Positions 32,986 through 47,417 of a DNA stretch of 55,434 nt are shown here, piece after piece. Origin of the DNA: Chalciporus piperatus (Eukaryota; Basidiomycota; Agaricomycetes; Boletales; Boletaceae); contig JBBPTG010000164.1 in NCBI GenBank assembly GCA_038093975.1, forward strand, positions 1-55,434, read 5' to 3'. A program made the translations under genes and the position numbers. Every line of letters starts with the position of its first letter. Position 1 is the stretch's first letter. The notes beneath the pieces were generated by a model. The model had not been told where the DNA came from, did no database searches, and was given only the letters and a program-made list of their open reading frames with translations.

Positions 32986-35900
32986 ATGACGAAGAGTAAC
33001 ACGAAACCCGATAACCAGCTCCCTGTATACGAATCTCGTCCACCTTCATGGGTGCCACCATCACATGAAGAGGCTGACGTCGGTAAGTAATTCGAAATGT
33101 CCATAGACATGCGCTAACGTTTAGGTTCTCAAGGATACCCCGGGTTTCACCCTCCGTACCCTGGGCAAGACGAGGATCTCTTGTCGGGAGCCAACGTTAA
33201 GAATGGTTTCTTATTCAGTCCATATGTCCAGGTAATTCAACAAATGCTATCTCCCTCTCACATGCCTCACCCGTCGTCAGTCAGAGCTCTATGGGGTCGC
33301 TGAAACTCTGCAATTCGATTCGAATGCCGAGCAAGAACATATCTTCGACAATGAGACAATTACCCAGTTAGAAAACATCATGAACGAGATTTTTTCTCGT
33401 CGTGCTGAGAGCGTACCCGCCATTCAGTGGGTTCGCCTGTTGGCATTGTGCGAGCTTCGCCACTCATTCCACTCGTAGACCGTGGACTTTCAAGATACCC
33501 TCTCGTGTTACTCTTAATGATGCCAAGCGGCAGGCATGGTTCGCGGACCTCGCGAATGACGACGTCCCTCTGCACAAGCTGGGCAAGAGCGTACCTCACG
33601 GTGCGAAAGGGCACGATCTTCTCGACCTGTTACAGTCGAACAACGTTGCAATTCCTCGTGCGGTATGGTTTTTGCGGGTTTTTGGTGCGAACGAGACGGT
33701 TTGTCTACAAATCACTTGGCTATCGTGGTTCCTGAATGATTTTCGTAGGTCGGTCTGCGCAATAAGCCGAACTACAATCCTACCCAGTACAGTATCGATT
33801 GGACGAACGTCGTCACCAGTTACTTGAAGAAACAGCTCGCCGAAATTCTCCTTCCTAGTGCACCACGTCTGGCAGTGAACATCAAGCAAGTGTTCAAAGG
33901 CGTCCTTTCAGATCCTGAGACCCGAGATCGATGGACTTCGCGCTTCTCATACTGGTCAGTACCCCCGAACGTCGAATTGTTCTCGCTGATGTAAGAATCG
34001 ACAGCCTTCAGTTACTTCGGCCGTTCTATGCGGAGGGACTGGTCGACAAACGCACGTTTCTGGTCTGGTTGGCCCAACAAATGACGACGTGTAACCTTGC
34101 CCAAGCCGGGTTTGTGGCCCATCTCGTTGATGAGTACCTGGATGGAATGCTCGCCATCCGTGCCCTCACCAAGCCAGTCGTCGACGCATGCCTCTCCAAG
34201 CTTTCCGAGGTAAACGGTTGCTTTGACGATATATCAACCTTTCTCACCAAAATCGAAGATCCGTTCATCTGCTCAAGGACAGCTCGCCAAATTGGATGGT
34301 TTGTTAGTGACCCTCATACAAGTGAGACGAACGTTCTCTTTGGTTTGTCACCTGCTTATCGTGCAGCGAGTTTGCCTTACCCTCCCTGATGCTCTCATAA
34401 GCCCTCAAACTTGGGCCGTTCACTCTTCGCTACTATTATCAATCTTGTCTGATCCAGTCGGGGACCACTCAGCTGCTGGCGATCATCGGCAGCGCGAGAT
34501 ACAGCGGATGTTTAACGAGCACCTGTTGGCAATCCAGAGGAGGAACGACGCGATGTTGTTTCGCAATTTACCTCTTCGTGCTCTAGAGCGACTGGGGTCG
34601 ATGGTTGTCGATATCCAGGTGAGCCGGCTCTACTACACTGAATCCACTTAATCACACTACCGATCAAGGTACTCAACTCGATATCTCGCACGACGGACAT
34701 CACGAAGATTGGATTCTTCCCCTCCCATTCGAGTGATCACTCGGTTTCGATCTTTACGGAAAAGCTTGACACGCTTCTCACGTGGGCTGTTACACCCCTC
34801 CAGTATGGACCACATCGCCCGTTCGCTGTAGTCACGCTTCTTTATCAGTACTGCGAACGCACAGCCCGTCGGGAGATCTCTTGCTCGACTCTGCAGGACT
34901 ATTTATTTGATTGGCTCGATACGAACGACGTAGCTGCTGAGAGCTCGAACCTTCGATCGGTCTCGGCCCTCTTCGGGAAGTTCGTTAAGGATGGCTTGTT
35001 CGACTATGCAACTTACATCCAAAGACTCGTGGCCCGCAGTGAACCGGGCCTTTCATGTTCTGAGGTAAGCCGCAAAGCATCCATCAGTACTTGAGTTTGA
35101 CAATCCACGAAGCCAGCCGAATCTGCGTCGAAACATCGCGAGTTTCTGCGCTGGATTCCACTCCACAATCCAACGTCCTCGCTAATACATCAACGCAAGC
35201 TAATCCTCTACGGTACGCGCGCTCGTGAAACCCCTGAAAATGTCTGTGAACGCGCAATGAGGCGCGAGATCCGGGCTGTCCTGCCGTTCGTGTTCGGTGG
35301 TGCGTCATCCACTCGATAACAGAGTCCACTCACTCACACAGCGCCTTGGCTCAGGAACACTGTCGCACTCATTAACCTCCTTATCAGCTCTGCACGATAG
35401 GTCCCGCACGGTCACCGCTGCGCCGCGTTTCGAGCAGGTCAAAGTGTTCAAGGAATGGCTTCTGCCAAACTACACAAAGTTTGCTAGCGCGTAAGTCTTT
35501 CAGTGGTCTGTTTTCCTCACACGATCTCAGGTTTTATAGATCTGATAATTTTGAAGAGGCTGTCGTTCTGCAGACGTACGGTGTCGTGGTAGAGTTGTTG
35601 TGCTCCACATCTTGTTATGGTTCATTGCTCGAGGTGAGTGTAGGGAACAATCGTCCACGTAGCCAAACCGACACCCTCAACCGACAGTTGAGCCTTTCAG
35701 CATTATCCCAGACATCGCATGCGGGCGTCGTCGCGGCGGTCGGCGAAGTTTTTCATCGCTTTGCCACGGTCTGGAATTCCTTGAATGCGACGAGCACTAT
35801 CACCAACGCCCTGTATTCCGCCCACGTAGTTTGGAGAAACCGAGGGATGCAAGTTCGGTCGCTTTTAGCACTACTCGTCGAAATGGACGGGGGTCATCAT

Positions 35901-38705
35901 CTCGACGAAGCTGCGAGAGCGCTCGTGGCTGCGGACATATCTTCGTTCGCTCACGTGAGTTTATCCAACTATTATAGCGGATATGCCCTGATTTTCACTA
36001 GGCCCTCGCGCCTGAAACCGCCATGGGCGACACAGTCCCGCAAGTGTTGCCGGAGATACTGCTACTTGCGGAAGATCCCAAACCTGACGCACCGTCAATC
36101 CTCGCAAATAGCTTGTGGTACAAGTACCGAACAGCCCTAGATTGGGGTTGGAAGGTCTGGGACAATACTGTCGCTTCGTTGCGTCAGGTTCCCCTCATGA
36201 CCCACGAAGTCGCCAAACGTCACATGATTGCTTTGCGGTATGCCCAGTTCCTTCTCCACGTGGATCAGCACCTCCCTGCAGGTATCGATGAACAAGTACT
36301 GCGCTGGTTTCTCGGCAACGGAAAAAGCGAAATATTAGCCCTCACGCCTGATGCGTGGGACGTGTGTTCCGTCGTACTGCTTTTCTTGTGTGCACACGGA
36401 GCTCTCCCATCAACGACTATCCTCCGAGGTCTCGTCTATCCTGCATGGTCCCAATTAGCAGGTGTGACATCCGTCCAAGAAGCGCAATCGCTGGCGGTCT
36501 ACGTACAATCGGCGAACTCGCTTTTTGACTGTCTGCTTCTCAAATCAGAGCCTCAAATATCGTCGACGCTTCCGAATACCCTCCTAGATGTCCACCGTTT
36601 TTATACCCGTCGGCAAGACGCCTTTGGGGAGCCACATTTTACTTTCCTCGCAGCCGAGATACCTATCCTCGTCTCTCTGGAGCACAACGAATCCATTCCT
36701 CAATCCCTCCGCGACGTGGCAAGAGATCTTCGCGTGAAGACTTGCGAAAGCCGACAGTTTCGATTTGCTGCATATCGTGATCTAGATGTCATACGTAGAG
36801 CGTTCGAACAGCCCATTCAATCCGGAACGATCGGAGAGACGCTCTTTGAGCCGCTTGTAAACGCGCTCAAGGTAATTCTGAGCGACTCTAGCGAGGGTGA
36901 GTTGTCGTACTTTTGTTCCCCAAGTCCCAAGAGCTGAACACGAGTTGTAGGTACAGATGTGAACGCGTTCCTAAATAACGGGATCTCGTCGGTGCTCAGT
37001 CCCTGGCGGCTCGCTGCCACTGCTGTTCAGCTCCAATTTGGAATGCGACAACTGGGTAGAGCCATGGCACACGATTCGACGAAAAACGCTGCGAGCGCAT
37101 CCTTGGATAATCTAACCAGAGCCCTATTCCACCATTCGATGGCGACCGAGGAAGCCTGCTTCATTGCAGAAATGGTAAAGGAGATCGATAGCGCAGTAGC
37201 AGAGAAGGTGCCGTTTTTCTTTCTGGCATGCTCGGCAATTCACTTACGATATGTCGATAGTTCGTAAACAATGGCTTCGAGAGTCTCGTCGCCATTCTCA
37301 TTCGCCCGCCCGGTCCACTCTCGCTTGAAGTCTTAGCGGAACGCATTGATCGTGCCGGGGAAATTTTGCGGCTGCTATCCCATGTGATGGAGCCTTTCCG
37401 TATTCAAGGCTCAGTTTTCCAACTCGATCCCAACTGTGAGGAACGGCTGGGTAAGGCTATATGCGAAACCCTCGCTGCCGTCCAGTCAATGTTCATTGCG
37501 GCGGATGCTGGCACTTCGCAACGGTTGACTCACAGCGTCATCTTTCTCGCGCGATTACTACAATTCAAGCTTGGATTCACTAGCACCTGGACTACGACTG
37601 TCCGCGAACAATATGAAACATTGTCGTTAATCCTGTTCCGCTTAGCCTTGGTACGTGCGCTCGCGTTGTGGATAACCATAGAGATCCTGAGATCAAGATA
37701 GACGCACGCTTCCGGTCCTTGCTTGGATCCCGTGGCATTCCCGTTGCTGATCGACACACTTTACTTTGTGATTGATGGTATGTACAGTGCCTCGTTGCCT
37801 AAGGAGATGTTCTGACGCAGTCTGCAGAGCTACATTTGCATTCGAAATCGACTACGCCCGACCTCTTCAAATACTACCCTACTATCCACGAGAGCGAGCT
37901 ACCGACCGACCTTGCCTCCGAATTCTACGATCAGCTCTGTACCCTGCTGCCACATCTACCTCCTAACAACGTCGTGGCAAACCTTGTGCACGCACACCGC
38001 GACGCGTCGGGCCAACTCGTCTACGGTTCGCCAGTCCAGAACCGACCATGGGAATGGATCGAGAACCTTGGCGAGCCAGCAGTTGAAGAGGAAGCAAACC
38101 CTCGACGCCAAGACACGATCAAAAACTCTTCCTCTCTTTCGCTCGATCTCTTCGCCGCTCGTCCGACTGGGGACCACATCATCCGTCCGACGAAAGTCGA
38201 CGACGACGCACAGCAAGGGGTGGGGAACGTGCGTCTGGAAGGCGACATGCGGTCCTTTGAGGATGGGTTATCGGGGGAGAGCGTCTATCGACGTGATTGG
38301 CGCGAGACGAGATTGGAGGCGCAGCGTGAGGTGCAATCGGATGGTGCCGTGCTCTCGAGCAGCAAAGTGGAGGTGTTGGACGCCGTGGGCCCTTTGCCTA
38401 TCTTTTCTGCCCCGAACCGTCCGCCCTCGATATCGAGGAGAGCCTCGCCAGCTTCGTCCGCCAAGTCAAAGGGTTCCGCACCAGGAAACGTCGCGTCGAT
38501 CCGGCAGAGCCCAGCTGCGACGAACAAGACATCGACCGCAAGCGATGTCGTAGAAGAAGCGAGCGCGGTCGGTAGAGCCGGTAACAGGGGTCAAAAAAGG
38601 AAGGCCGATTCAGATGATGAAGTAGAGATCATCGAGGGCCCGATACCCAATAGAGTTGATATCAAGAAATCGAAAGGTGCGAGAGCCAAGGCCAAGAAAC
38701 AGTAA
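32986..38705 (+). CDS. MED12: Mediator complex subunit 12 (Srb8)
   Basis: The largest subunit of the Mediator CDK8 kinase module, a nuclear co-regulator of RNA polymerase II. The start ATG at 32986 opens MTKSNTKPDNQLPVYE; short introns were confirmed after GADVG (GTAAGT...TTTAG) and after FLFSPYVQ. The family signature lies in the N-terminal part: IPSRVTLNDAKRQAWFADLAN, then LHKLGKSVPHG and a NNVAIPRAVWFLRVFGANE stretch, at about 33490-33700, followed by LLRPFYAEGLVDKRTFLVWLAQQM. The long middle is helical and interrupted by at least ten small introns. The C-terminal exon (37836-38705) is Ser/Pro-rich with basic clusters and ends KSKGARAKAKKQ. Length (about 1,700 codons) suits fungal MED12. 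Not every intron was mapped. Confidence 0.9.
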
Positions 38706-38847
38706 CGAGAAAAGATTATTATTCACGTTGTCGGCTACGTTTTGTTCCAACTTGGTGCTATGATGTCAGATGTACATTAGTTGCGCCACACCTTGTAGTG
38801 TAAGAACAGTATTCTGCGTGAAAAAAAACGAAAACCAACAAGAATCA

Positions 38848-39995
38848 TCATCTGCCTTGCATGGGTGCTGGAAAGAAGTGATCGAATGGTCCGGATCCAC
38901 GGTGATGAAAAACGCCTTTGCGAGGATTCGTTTCGCCTGCCAACGTCGCAATCTCCTTCACAAGTCCTTTTAATCGGAAGTCTTCGACAGGTTTGTTCTC
39001 GATCTCTTTCCGACACGAAGGGCAGGTGTATTGTGGTCGAAGGCGTCGGGCTTCTCTGATGATTGCCTGGAGATGATCGTGTAGATGGGACCCGACCATA
39101 GCGTGGAGGGTGGGGACAGCGTGCAAGACGGCGCGTAATTGCCCACCCAGAACGGCGCGATTTCCGTCCAGGTTTGGGTTTGCTGCCATATGTTGGGCTT
39201 GGGTTTTACCGAACCAATCGAGCAGACAACCTTCACAGAAGGAGTGACCGCAATCGGGAAGACTGGATGAGAGTCAGAATATTTCGAACGGTATCAGAGA
39301 ATATCACGGACATATAAGGGTTCCAGATCGTGATCGTACATACTTCACATGACGTGTATTCTTCCAGTTCCGAAAGAACCTTCTAATTGAATCGATGAGA
39401 CAAAAGTCAAGATCACATGAGAAGGCAAGGAACTCACGTCTTTGTTTCGAAGAGAAGCCTCGCGCTTAAGCTGTTCAACTTCTGAACACGCCAACGTTGC
39501 ACGCTGTTCAGCTTGTTTTAGCTCCTGTATCAGTCGTTAATAATGCTGCCACACTGAAAGGAATAGAAAACCAACCTCTTGGAGTTTCTTGATGGTGCGC
39601 CGGGCATCTTTATGGGCAGCATCTGACGATCGTGCTGGTTTCTTGTGCGAAGGCTTTGTAGCCGGGCGGTGCTCGTCTTCAGACGAGAGTTCGAGGACCT
39701 CTCCTGAAAGGATTGGGGCCATAGCACTGGCTGCTTTTTTTCTTGGTTTCTTAGATGGTTTACGAAGAGGCTCGTCATCGTCCGAAGACAAGACGATTAT
39801 CTCAGCGTTGTGACTGGGGCCCCCCTTTGTGGGTTTCTTCGGCTGGGCGTTCGATGGACCGCCACGGGTCGCGGTATGGGTTTGGTTACTTTGGTAAGGC
39901 GGAATCGAAGACTGTCGACTGGACGAGCGAGTGGCGGGCATCGGATGGTTGATGGCACTGATGATGGTTTGAGAGAGAGTAGCTATGTCTGACAT
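38848..39995 (-). CDS. RING-finger protein, putative E3 ubiquitin ligase
   Basis: Start ATG at 39995 (MSDIATLSQTIISAINHP), stop at 38848, four or five exons. The N-terminal third is disordered, with two EIIVLSSDDDE / EVLELSSEDE acidic motifs that resemble SUMO-interacting motifs next to acidic serines. A coiled coil follows (DARRTIKKLQE, ELKQAEQRATLACSEVEQLKREA). Then comes a RING: SCEVC, LPDCGHSFCEGCLLDW and, after a long insert of about 70 residues, YTCPSCRKEI. The split RING with a long loop before the last CxxC is unusual but keeps all ligands. A role in ubiquitylation, perhaps of SUMO-modified targets, is inference. It is divergently arranged with DAD2, 91 bp apart, so they share a promoter region. 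Confidence 0.8.
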
Positions 39996-40086
39996 TTGTT
40001 TCCGTCTGGTTCAAAGTGGCGACGCGTTAAGAGCACGTGATGTTTTAAATTGACCTTGATCTCGATCGGTTAAGACTTGGGTCAAG

Positions 40087-40578
40087 ATGCGACAGTCGGT
40101 TGCTCCCAGTCGCGTCTCTCATGCGCCATCTTTTGCGCCTCAGACGAGCAATCCAGCTTCTGTGAATCGTCTGTTGGAGAAGAAAAAGGAATATGAAGCT
40201 GTCGCAGCTCTGGAACGTGCTAGTGCGCTCTTCGTGAAGCGCATCGAGGGTCTCGCCGATGACTGCGATGTGATGGCGGATGCAGGCCAAGGTGAATCGA
40301 GATTCCACGCACCTGACACCTGTATGTCCTTATCAGACCTCTCTAGTCCATGGCCAGGTGCTTGAACAGTGGCCGAACATGTTCCGCATACTAGGACACT
40401 TCTGTGAGGACGAATCCATTGAGGACATCTCGACCTTTACTCATCGTGACCAGTGGCGAATCGCCAGCAGTTCGGAGGGTCAGAAGAGGTGCCTTCCGGC
40501 CCTGAATCTGCTCCAGGAGAGCGTTTGGTCCGCATCCCCCTAGATGATCTGCAGGCTGAGAATGCAAAGCCTTCATGA
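40087..40578 (+). CDS. DAD2: DASH complex subunit DAD2
   Basis: A small outer-kinetochore protein of the fungal DASH/Dam1 ring that couples chromosomes to microtubules. Exons 40087-40291, 40347-40403 and 40454-40578 splice in frame through introns of 55 and 50 bp, giving about 128 residues. The core matches the family: LLEKKKEYEAVAALERASAL, KRIEGLADDCDVMADAGQ, then VHGQVLEQWPNMFRILGHF. The C-terminus ends GERLVRIPLDDLQAENAKPS. The frame that stays open without the second intron is rejected because the spliced C-terminus keeps a conserved-looking amphipathic end. Confidence 0.88.
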
Positions 40579-40745
40579 AGCGTTTCTGGACCTGACTCTT
40601 GTTTTCCGGGTACGTCAACGATCCCTCTATCCATGTATTCTTCACTGACTCACAGACAGACCTTCCCCCCTTGCATCGACTAGTTACTACCGACGCTAAT
40701 AGCCTTTGCCGCGTTTTCTTTCGCCGTCACTGTAGCTGTGAGTGA

Positions 40746-40937
40746 GTGTATGCGTCGAGAGCAAAAGTCTTCCTTGTTCAGGCCCATCATCGTAGCGACG
40801 GGGAAGAAGTTGAGCTTTTCATACAAGGGCGCACTTTGGCGCACGCATCGGTTCTGCTTTTCATCTTACTATGGAGTTTGGTCGTTGATGAGATCGTCCC
40901 ATCATCTACCAAACTTATTACAATTGCTTTAGGGTGA
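40746..40937 (+). CDS. Possible small membrane protein, last exon
   Basis: A 63-codon frame reads SRAKVFLVQAHHRSDGEEVELF followed by one strong hydrophobic segment (ASVLLFILLWSLVVDEIV). It has the look of a terminal exon, but no upstream exon could be tied to it and I do not recognise it. Confidence 0.3.
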   Translation: MYASRAKVFLVQAHHRSDGEEVELFIQGRTLAHASVLLFILLWSLVVDEIVPSSTKLITIALG

Positions 40938-41011
40938 TATAAGTCCGTTGACAACACGATTATACATCTCGATCCGAGATAAATACACCCAATCGTTCCA
41001 GGAACAGCTTC

Positions 41012-41760
41012 TCAACGCGTGACACCATCTTTGTCCCCTACCGTTGCGTTCGCAGCCTTGCACTTCTTCGTATGTCTCCGAGCGACATCCGCCCGAGAGT
41101 ACACCTTGCTGCAAAACCCACAGCTAGCGCCCGCACGAAGATGCCGCGAAACCACGTGCCGTGCCAAGCTCCCTTTATTCATCGTTTCCGTACAACCCCG
41201 CCAGAGACAAGGCCTCTGCGATTTCTCGTCCCCACTCACGTCGTGGTGACGACTGAGGTGATGGCTCATCGATACCCTGTCGCCCGCAATCTGCATATTG
41301 CATACATTGCCGCGTTCATCTGTCCACTCGCAGAGAAAAGCATAAAACTCCTCTTCGCTGTGCATGCTCTGTGGATTGAGCGACTCGGCGTTGGACGTCT
41401 CGTTACGGGCGGGATGAGGCTGTATGCGATGGCCTGAGTATGGCGTCCGCGAGTGCAGCTGCGAGGGGTAGAGCCGCAGAGGACTTGTTTGGGGCATGAA
41501 TCTCGTCGACACCATATCTTCCCAGGTTCGGTTTGCCGATGTGAAACCAAAAATCGGGGCTGCCTCGATGTCCGTCTGGGTTGCGAGTTGCATGCCGGAG
41601 GCGTGCCCGGTATGTTTCGAAAAATCACCACACGCATCGGGAGCGTCCAGTCCATCCAAACTGTAGACAGGGAGAGACCGTGACGCTACGGTGCTCGCAA
41701 ACGGCCGGCTTTGTGCATCATGTCTCGTAAATCCACCGACGACCGGATAAAGCTGGTTAC
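41012..41760 (-). CDS. C2H2 zinc-finger protein
   Basis: Probable DNA-binding protein. The C-terminal part holds degenerate and regular C2H2 units: CEWTDERGNVCNMQIAGDRVSMSHHLSRHH, CLWRGCTETMNKGSLARHVVSRH and CGFCSKVYSRADVARRHTKKC, ending at 41012. The frame stays open upstream to about 41790 through a Ser/Pro-rich region with no ATG, and a CAG acceptor-like site lies at its head, so at least one 5' exon is further upstream. The first unit has a long loop between cysteines, which is common in fungal fingers. The target is unknown. Confidence 0.7.
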
Positions 41761-41790
41761 CCGCCGAGTCAACGTGCGTCCGTTGTGGTG

Positions 41791-43081
41791 ACTGTCTGAC
41801 GCAAGTATGCGATCAACTGACGTACAGAGTCGACAGGATAAAACTCACTGAATGGTCAAGTCAGCAGTGTCTGCTTCGGAGGTGGTCCCAGCATGATCGG
41901 GGCATTTCCCAAACCCGCTGGCAGGGCCGACATAGGTCGCGTGAGGGTATTTCCTGAGGAGATAAATGTAAGTCCTCGCCAAAAAGCCTTTCAAAGGTAC
42001 TGCAAACCTTTCAGCGTCGCCGGGGCGAGTCAGAGGGCTGACAGGAACTGGAACGGTCCAAAGCTGCGCAGGAGATGAGACTCCCGGTTGACCCCTGCTG
42101 CAATGTTAAATCTAGAACCTATGACAAGGGTATCAAACCGGCGACAGACCTGTACACCTCATGCAAGGCAGTCTCGTGGAAAAGATACCCAGGAGGTCCA
42201 GTAGACATTTGCTCGAACAGTGGGACTGCAACCTCGAGTCGACTGCGGAAGAGGAAAGAGTCGACCCATTCTACGTACCTTAAAAACTAGGCCCCGGAAA
42301 TGCGAGCTCACCGTCCCGGCATTCCCGCTAGTCACAAAAAAACAAAGGGCGAGGAGGCATATATGCGCTGCTCCCCCTCGCCTGGCACGTGTACAGCTGG
42401 CGAGGCAGAAGGAAATCAGAACGTTTCGCCAGATCGTGGATTTACCAAGCGCCGCGATCGAGCAAAATACGAAGGGGGTGACAGCATCCCGTCATCTGGG
42501 GACTCGGAGTTGCCCCTCGCAAGCTAGCAATTCGCGGACGGATATCTAGAAGCACATGGTTGGAACCAAAGCATGGCGATCCGATGACGTGCGGGTTCCT
42601 GCTGTACCAAGCGTGATGGATGGACGCAATAGCTGACCGCTTGGGCGCCGGGGACGCCGTTTCGGAAGAGGCTAAGGCATTGAATTCTTGAGTGCCCGTA
42701 CCTGTCAAAGAAGATCCTCTGCGAATCTGCATTAGCTCATGGTGTTGGATTCGGTTTTTTCCTTGTAATCAATTTGGGTGAGAGTCGATTGTGGTTCAGA
42801 AACGCTGTCGCCTGCTAACATAGATGAGATTGACACTAATGCACTGAACAAGTTGTGCCGTGGAGAAACGAGGTCACGCACCGTCTCGCGACGCCTCGAA
42901 CCGAGAAGACCTTTTTCTTCTGTGATGATTAAGCGTACAGTGAACTTGAAGTAACTATCAGTTCATGTCCGTTTGAACCCAAAGTGACCCAGGACAGCAC
43001 CCATCTCAAGCATCGATATGTCTCCCGGGTTGTTGATGAATAACAGTCTCGTCTCTAGGACGGATCCAAGTCTCCTTTGCA
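41791..43081. other. Stretch without a supported gene
   Basis: The 5' exon of the zinc-finger gene probably lies near 41800-41950. Beyond that, only short unconvincing frames are visible. Confidence 0.4.
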
Positions 43082-43640
43082 TTATATCGTTCTTCCTGTT
43101 ATGGTGCCAGTGGGATGGATGTATGATCGGTTCTCTCCAGCTTGAATCAACCTACCGACACAGATATCAGATCCTCGCCAACCTCCGCAAACGACATGCG
43201 ACATCGCGCCAATTAACCACTCCGGGGAGGTGAGCGCGACGCAACGTACACCTGGCTCGTCGTGGAGACCAAGTTCCAACTCGATTTCTGATGCAGGAAT
43301 TACTTCTGAGGGTGTCAAAGAACAGTAAGTGATTCATGTTTTTTTTTAGCATTTCCAATGATACACGATCGGATAATTACGGACACACCGGTATGTGCTT
43401 CTCGGCCAGGGACATGATAATGGCCTAGGGTGGCACCAATGCTTCTGAGATGAGCAACAAGTGCATCGCCAAGGAGCCTTGTCCGTTCGAGCGTAGGTTG
43501 GGGTTGGGGGACGTAGAAGGCATTGAGGCTAGCAATGTTATCAGCTTCGATGGAAAACGTGAATTGATGAGATGAGCGAGCGGGATGGGTGAGTGTGACT
43601 ACACTCCGTATTTGCGTGACAACGCACCCTGAGAGGAAGA
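43082..43640 (-). CDS. Hypothetical protein fragment
   Basis: The minus-strand sequence reads FTFSIEADNIASLNAFYVP, LERTRLLGDALVAHLRSIG and LGHYHVPGREAHT. It can then splice (GTGTGT donor near 43386, CTCAG before 43305) into EVIPASEIELELGLHDEPG. The composition is protein-like and the splice keeps the frame. The ends are not defined and I do not recognise the product. Confidence 0.35.
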
Positions 43641-44021
43641 GTAGGTCACTGAGCGAACAATTTATATGCAAACACAAATATAATCGCGATATCGTGTGCA
43701 CTCTCACACTCGTGTCTCCGTGATCACTGACCACTGACATGTCTGTCGTCGTTCGAACGTTCGGCTCGTCCTCACGTTCGGTCAGTTGATCTGAGGCTTC
43801 GTGCCTCACTGGGTGTGTACGGTCTCATGTCTCCGATGTTTCATCACTTGTGCTTGGGCATGTGGGCATCGGGTGCAGCTACGCGTGAATGAAGCATATG
43901 GCAAAGAGGACCGAGGTGCAGACCTGGTATCGTGGAAAAACCGGATGTTGGAAAAAGAGGGGCAAGGGATTGAAGGCAACACCAGGAATTCAACATGCGT
44001 AATTCCATAATCTATTCAGAG

Positions 44022-44350
44022 TCAAGAGGAGCTCGTAGAATCAGAGTCTGAAAAATCGGAGTACACTGCTCTCCAATCAGCATCCCACTCAATCCCCGCG
44101 AAGCTTTCTTTCTCCAGATGGGCGTACAAAGCCTCCTTGCCCTTCGGGTACACCACCCTGTCTGTCTGCTCACTGCTGAAATCGAAAACGTAAAAGTCAC
44201 CTTGATATCTGAAACAAACCACGTCGCCTGAAGCGTCTTCGATGACATCCTCGATGTTCGAGGGGTCTCCGGAAACTGTTGGAGCGAGGATATTCCTCAT
44301 GGATCTATCATCTACGACGGTCCTCCATGCCCTTCGGGATTGGAACAGTC
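44022..44350 (-). CDS. Hypothetical acidic protein, 3' exon
   Basis: An open frame ends at 44022 and reads RLFQSRRAWRTVVDDRSMRN, then FRYQGDFYVFDFSSEQTDRVVYP, ending in an acidic serine tail DFSDSDSTSSS. An acceptor-like ACACAG lies upstream at about 44355. The first exon could not be fixed because the nearest upstream frame has stops. The layout resembles the C-terminal piece of many fungal F-box-type proteins, but no F-box is visible. Confidence 0.4.
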
Positions 44351-44988
44351 TGTGCCTGTGTCAGCAATGTTTGACTCCCTCAAAAGAATATCCTGGTCAG
44401 GGCATAATTTAGCGCACCTCAGCCTCTGCAGAAGTCATCATCACAGATGGCGGACGAGAGTAGAAATGGACAGTGTCTCTGGGAAAGGGGCAGTAATAAG
44501 GTAATAAGCCCCTTTGCGCGTTGTTACATAAATTAGACTTACATAATAGCTATCGGAGACAGCCGATTATAGGAACCGAGGCATTCTAATCATTTTATGA
44601 ACCTCCTTGTTCAGACACGACTTCCACAATCCCCTCAATTCGCACTCTCTTCTACCCTCATCACATTGACAATCGACATGGTGAAGCATTGAGAGGCGTC
44701 ATATATGATGCACTTTAGATTCGCTCTGGTACAACCCCGTGTACACAGTTATGTGATTCGCAACCATTGCCACTCGTCGCCGCAATACGAATAAAAAGAT
44801 AGAAAAACATTGGTATGCCAAGTACGATACAAAGATCACATGCACAACACGATGGTGCAAAGAAGAGTATATGGATGGGCAGGTCGTCGATGACGCAATT
44901 ACATATGCAACAGCCACCGTACAACATTCCCCAGACCAACGACAGCTTTTGATTCCGTCCAAAGTCCGATCAAAGGAACAGCACCTGT
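44351..44988. other. Intergenic stretch
   Basis: No gene is supported. It should include the first exon of the upstream hypothetical gene and the 3' flank of the fumarate reductase gene. Confidence 0.4.
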
Positions 44989-47059
<2,071 letters not shown>

Positions 47060-47417
47060 TGGGGAGTACAAATGTGAATGAAGATATTTGAGATGGTGGA
47101 AGTTTGGGGTGAAGAGCTGTCTCGGAGTACCGGTCTCCTTCGCTAATGTACTTATACCGGGGTCCAATCAAGTGGCAGATTTTATTTGGAGTGACATGTG
47201 ATTTTGTGAAACAATGTTAAGGTCCGCTAATTAATCATTTCCCACGGGTCGGGGAGGCGGCGGGCTCCGTAACTTTCGTGCATCATGGGAGGAAATTCAA
47301 GTCAAGGCGAGCTATTACTACTCGCTGTCAAAGAAATTTAATGCCAATATCTCGTGAAATCAGGGTATTGGGGAAATCATTCACATCGGCTCGTGGTATC
47401 TCGAGATAACCGCCCTT

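Noticed and set aside
40280..40543. Unspliced DAD2 C-terminus ending LLQESVWSASP
   Set aside because: A 50-bp GT-AG intron at 40404-40453 gives a better continuation in another frame, ending AENAKPS.
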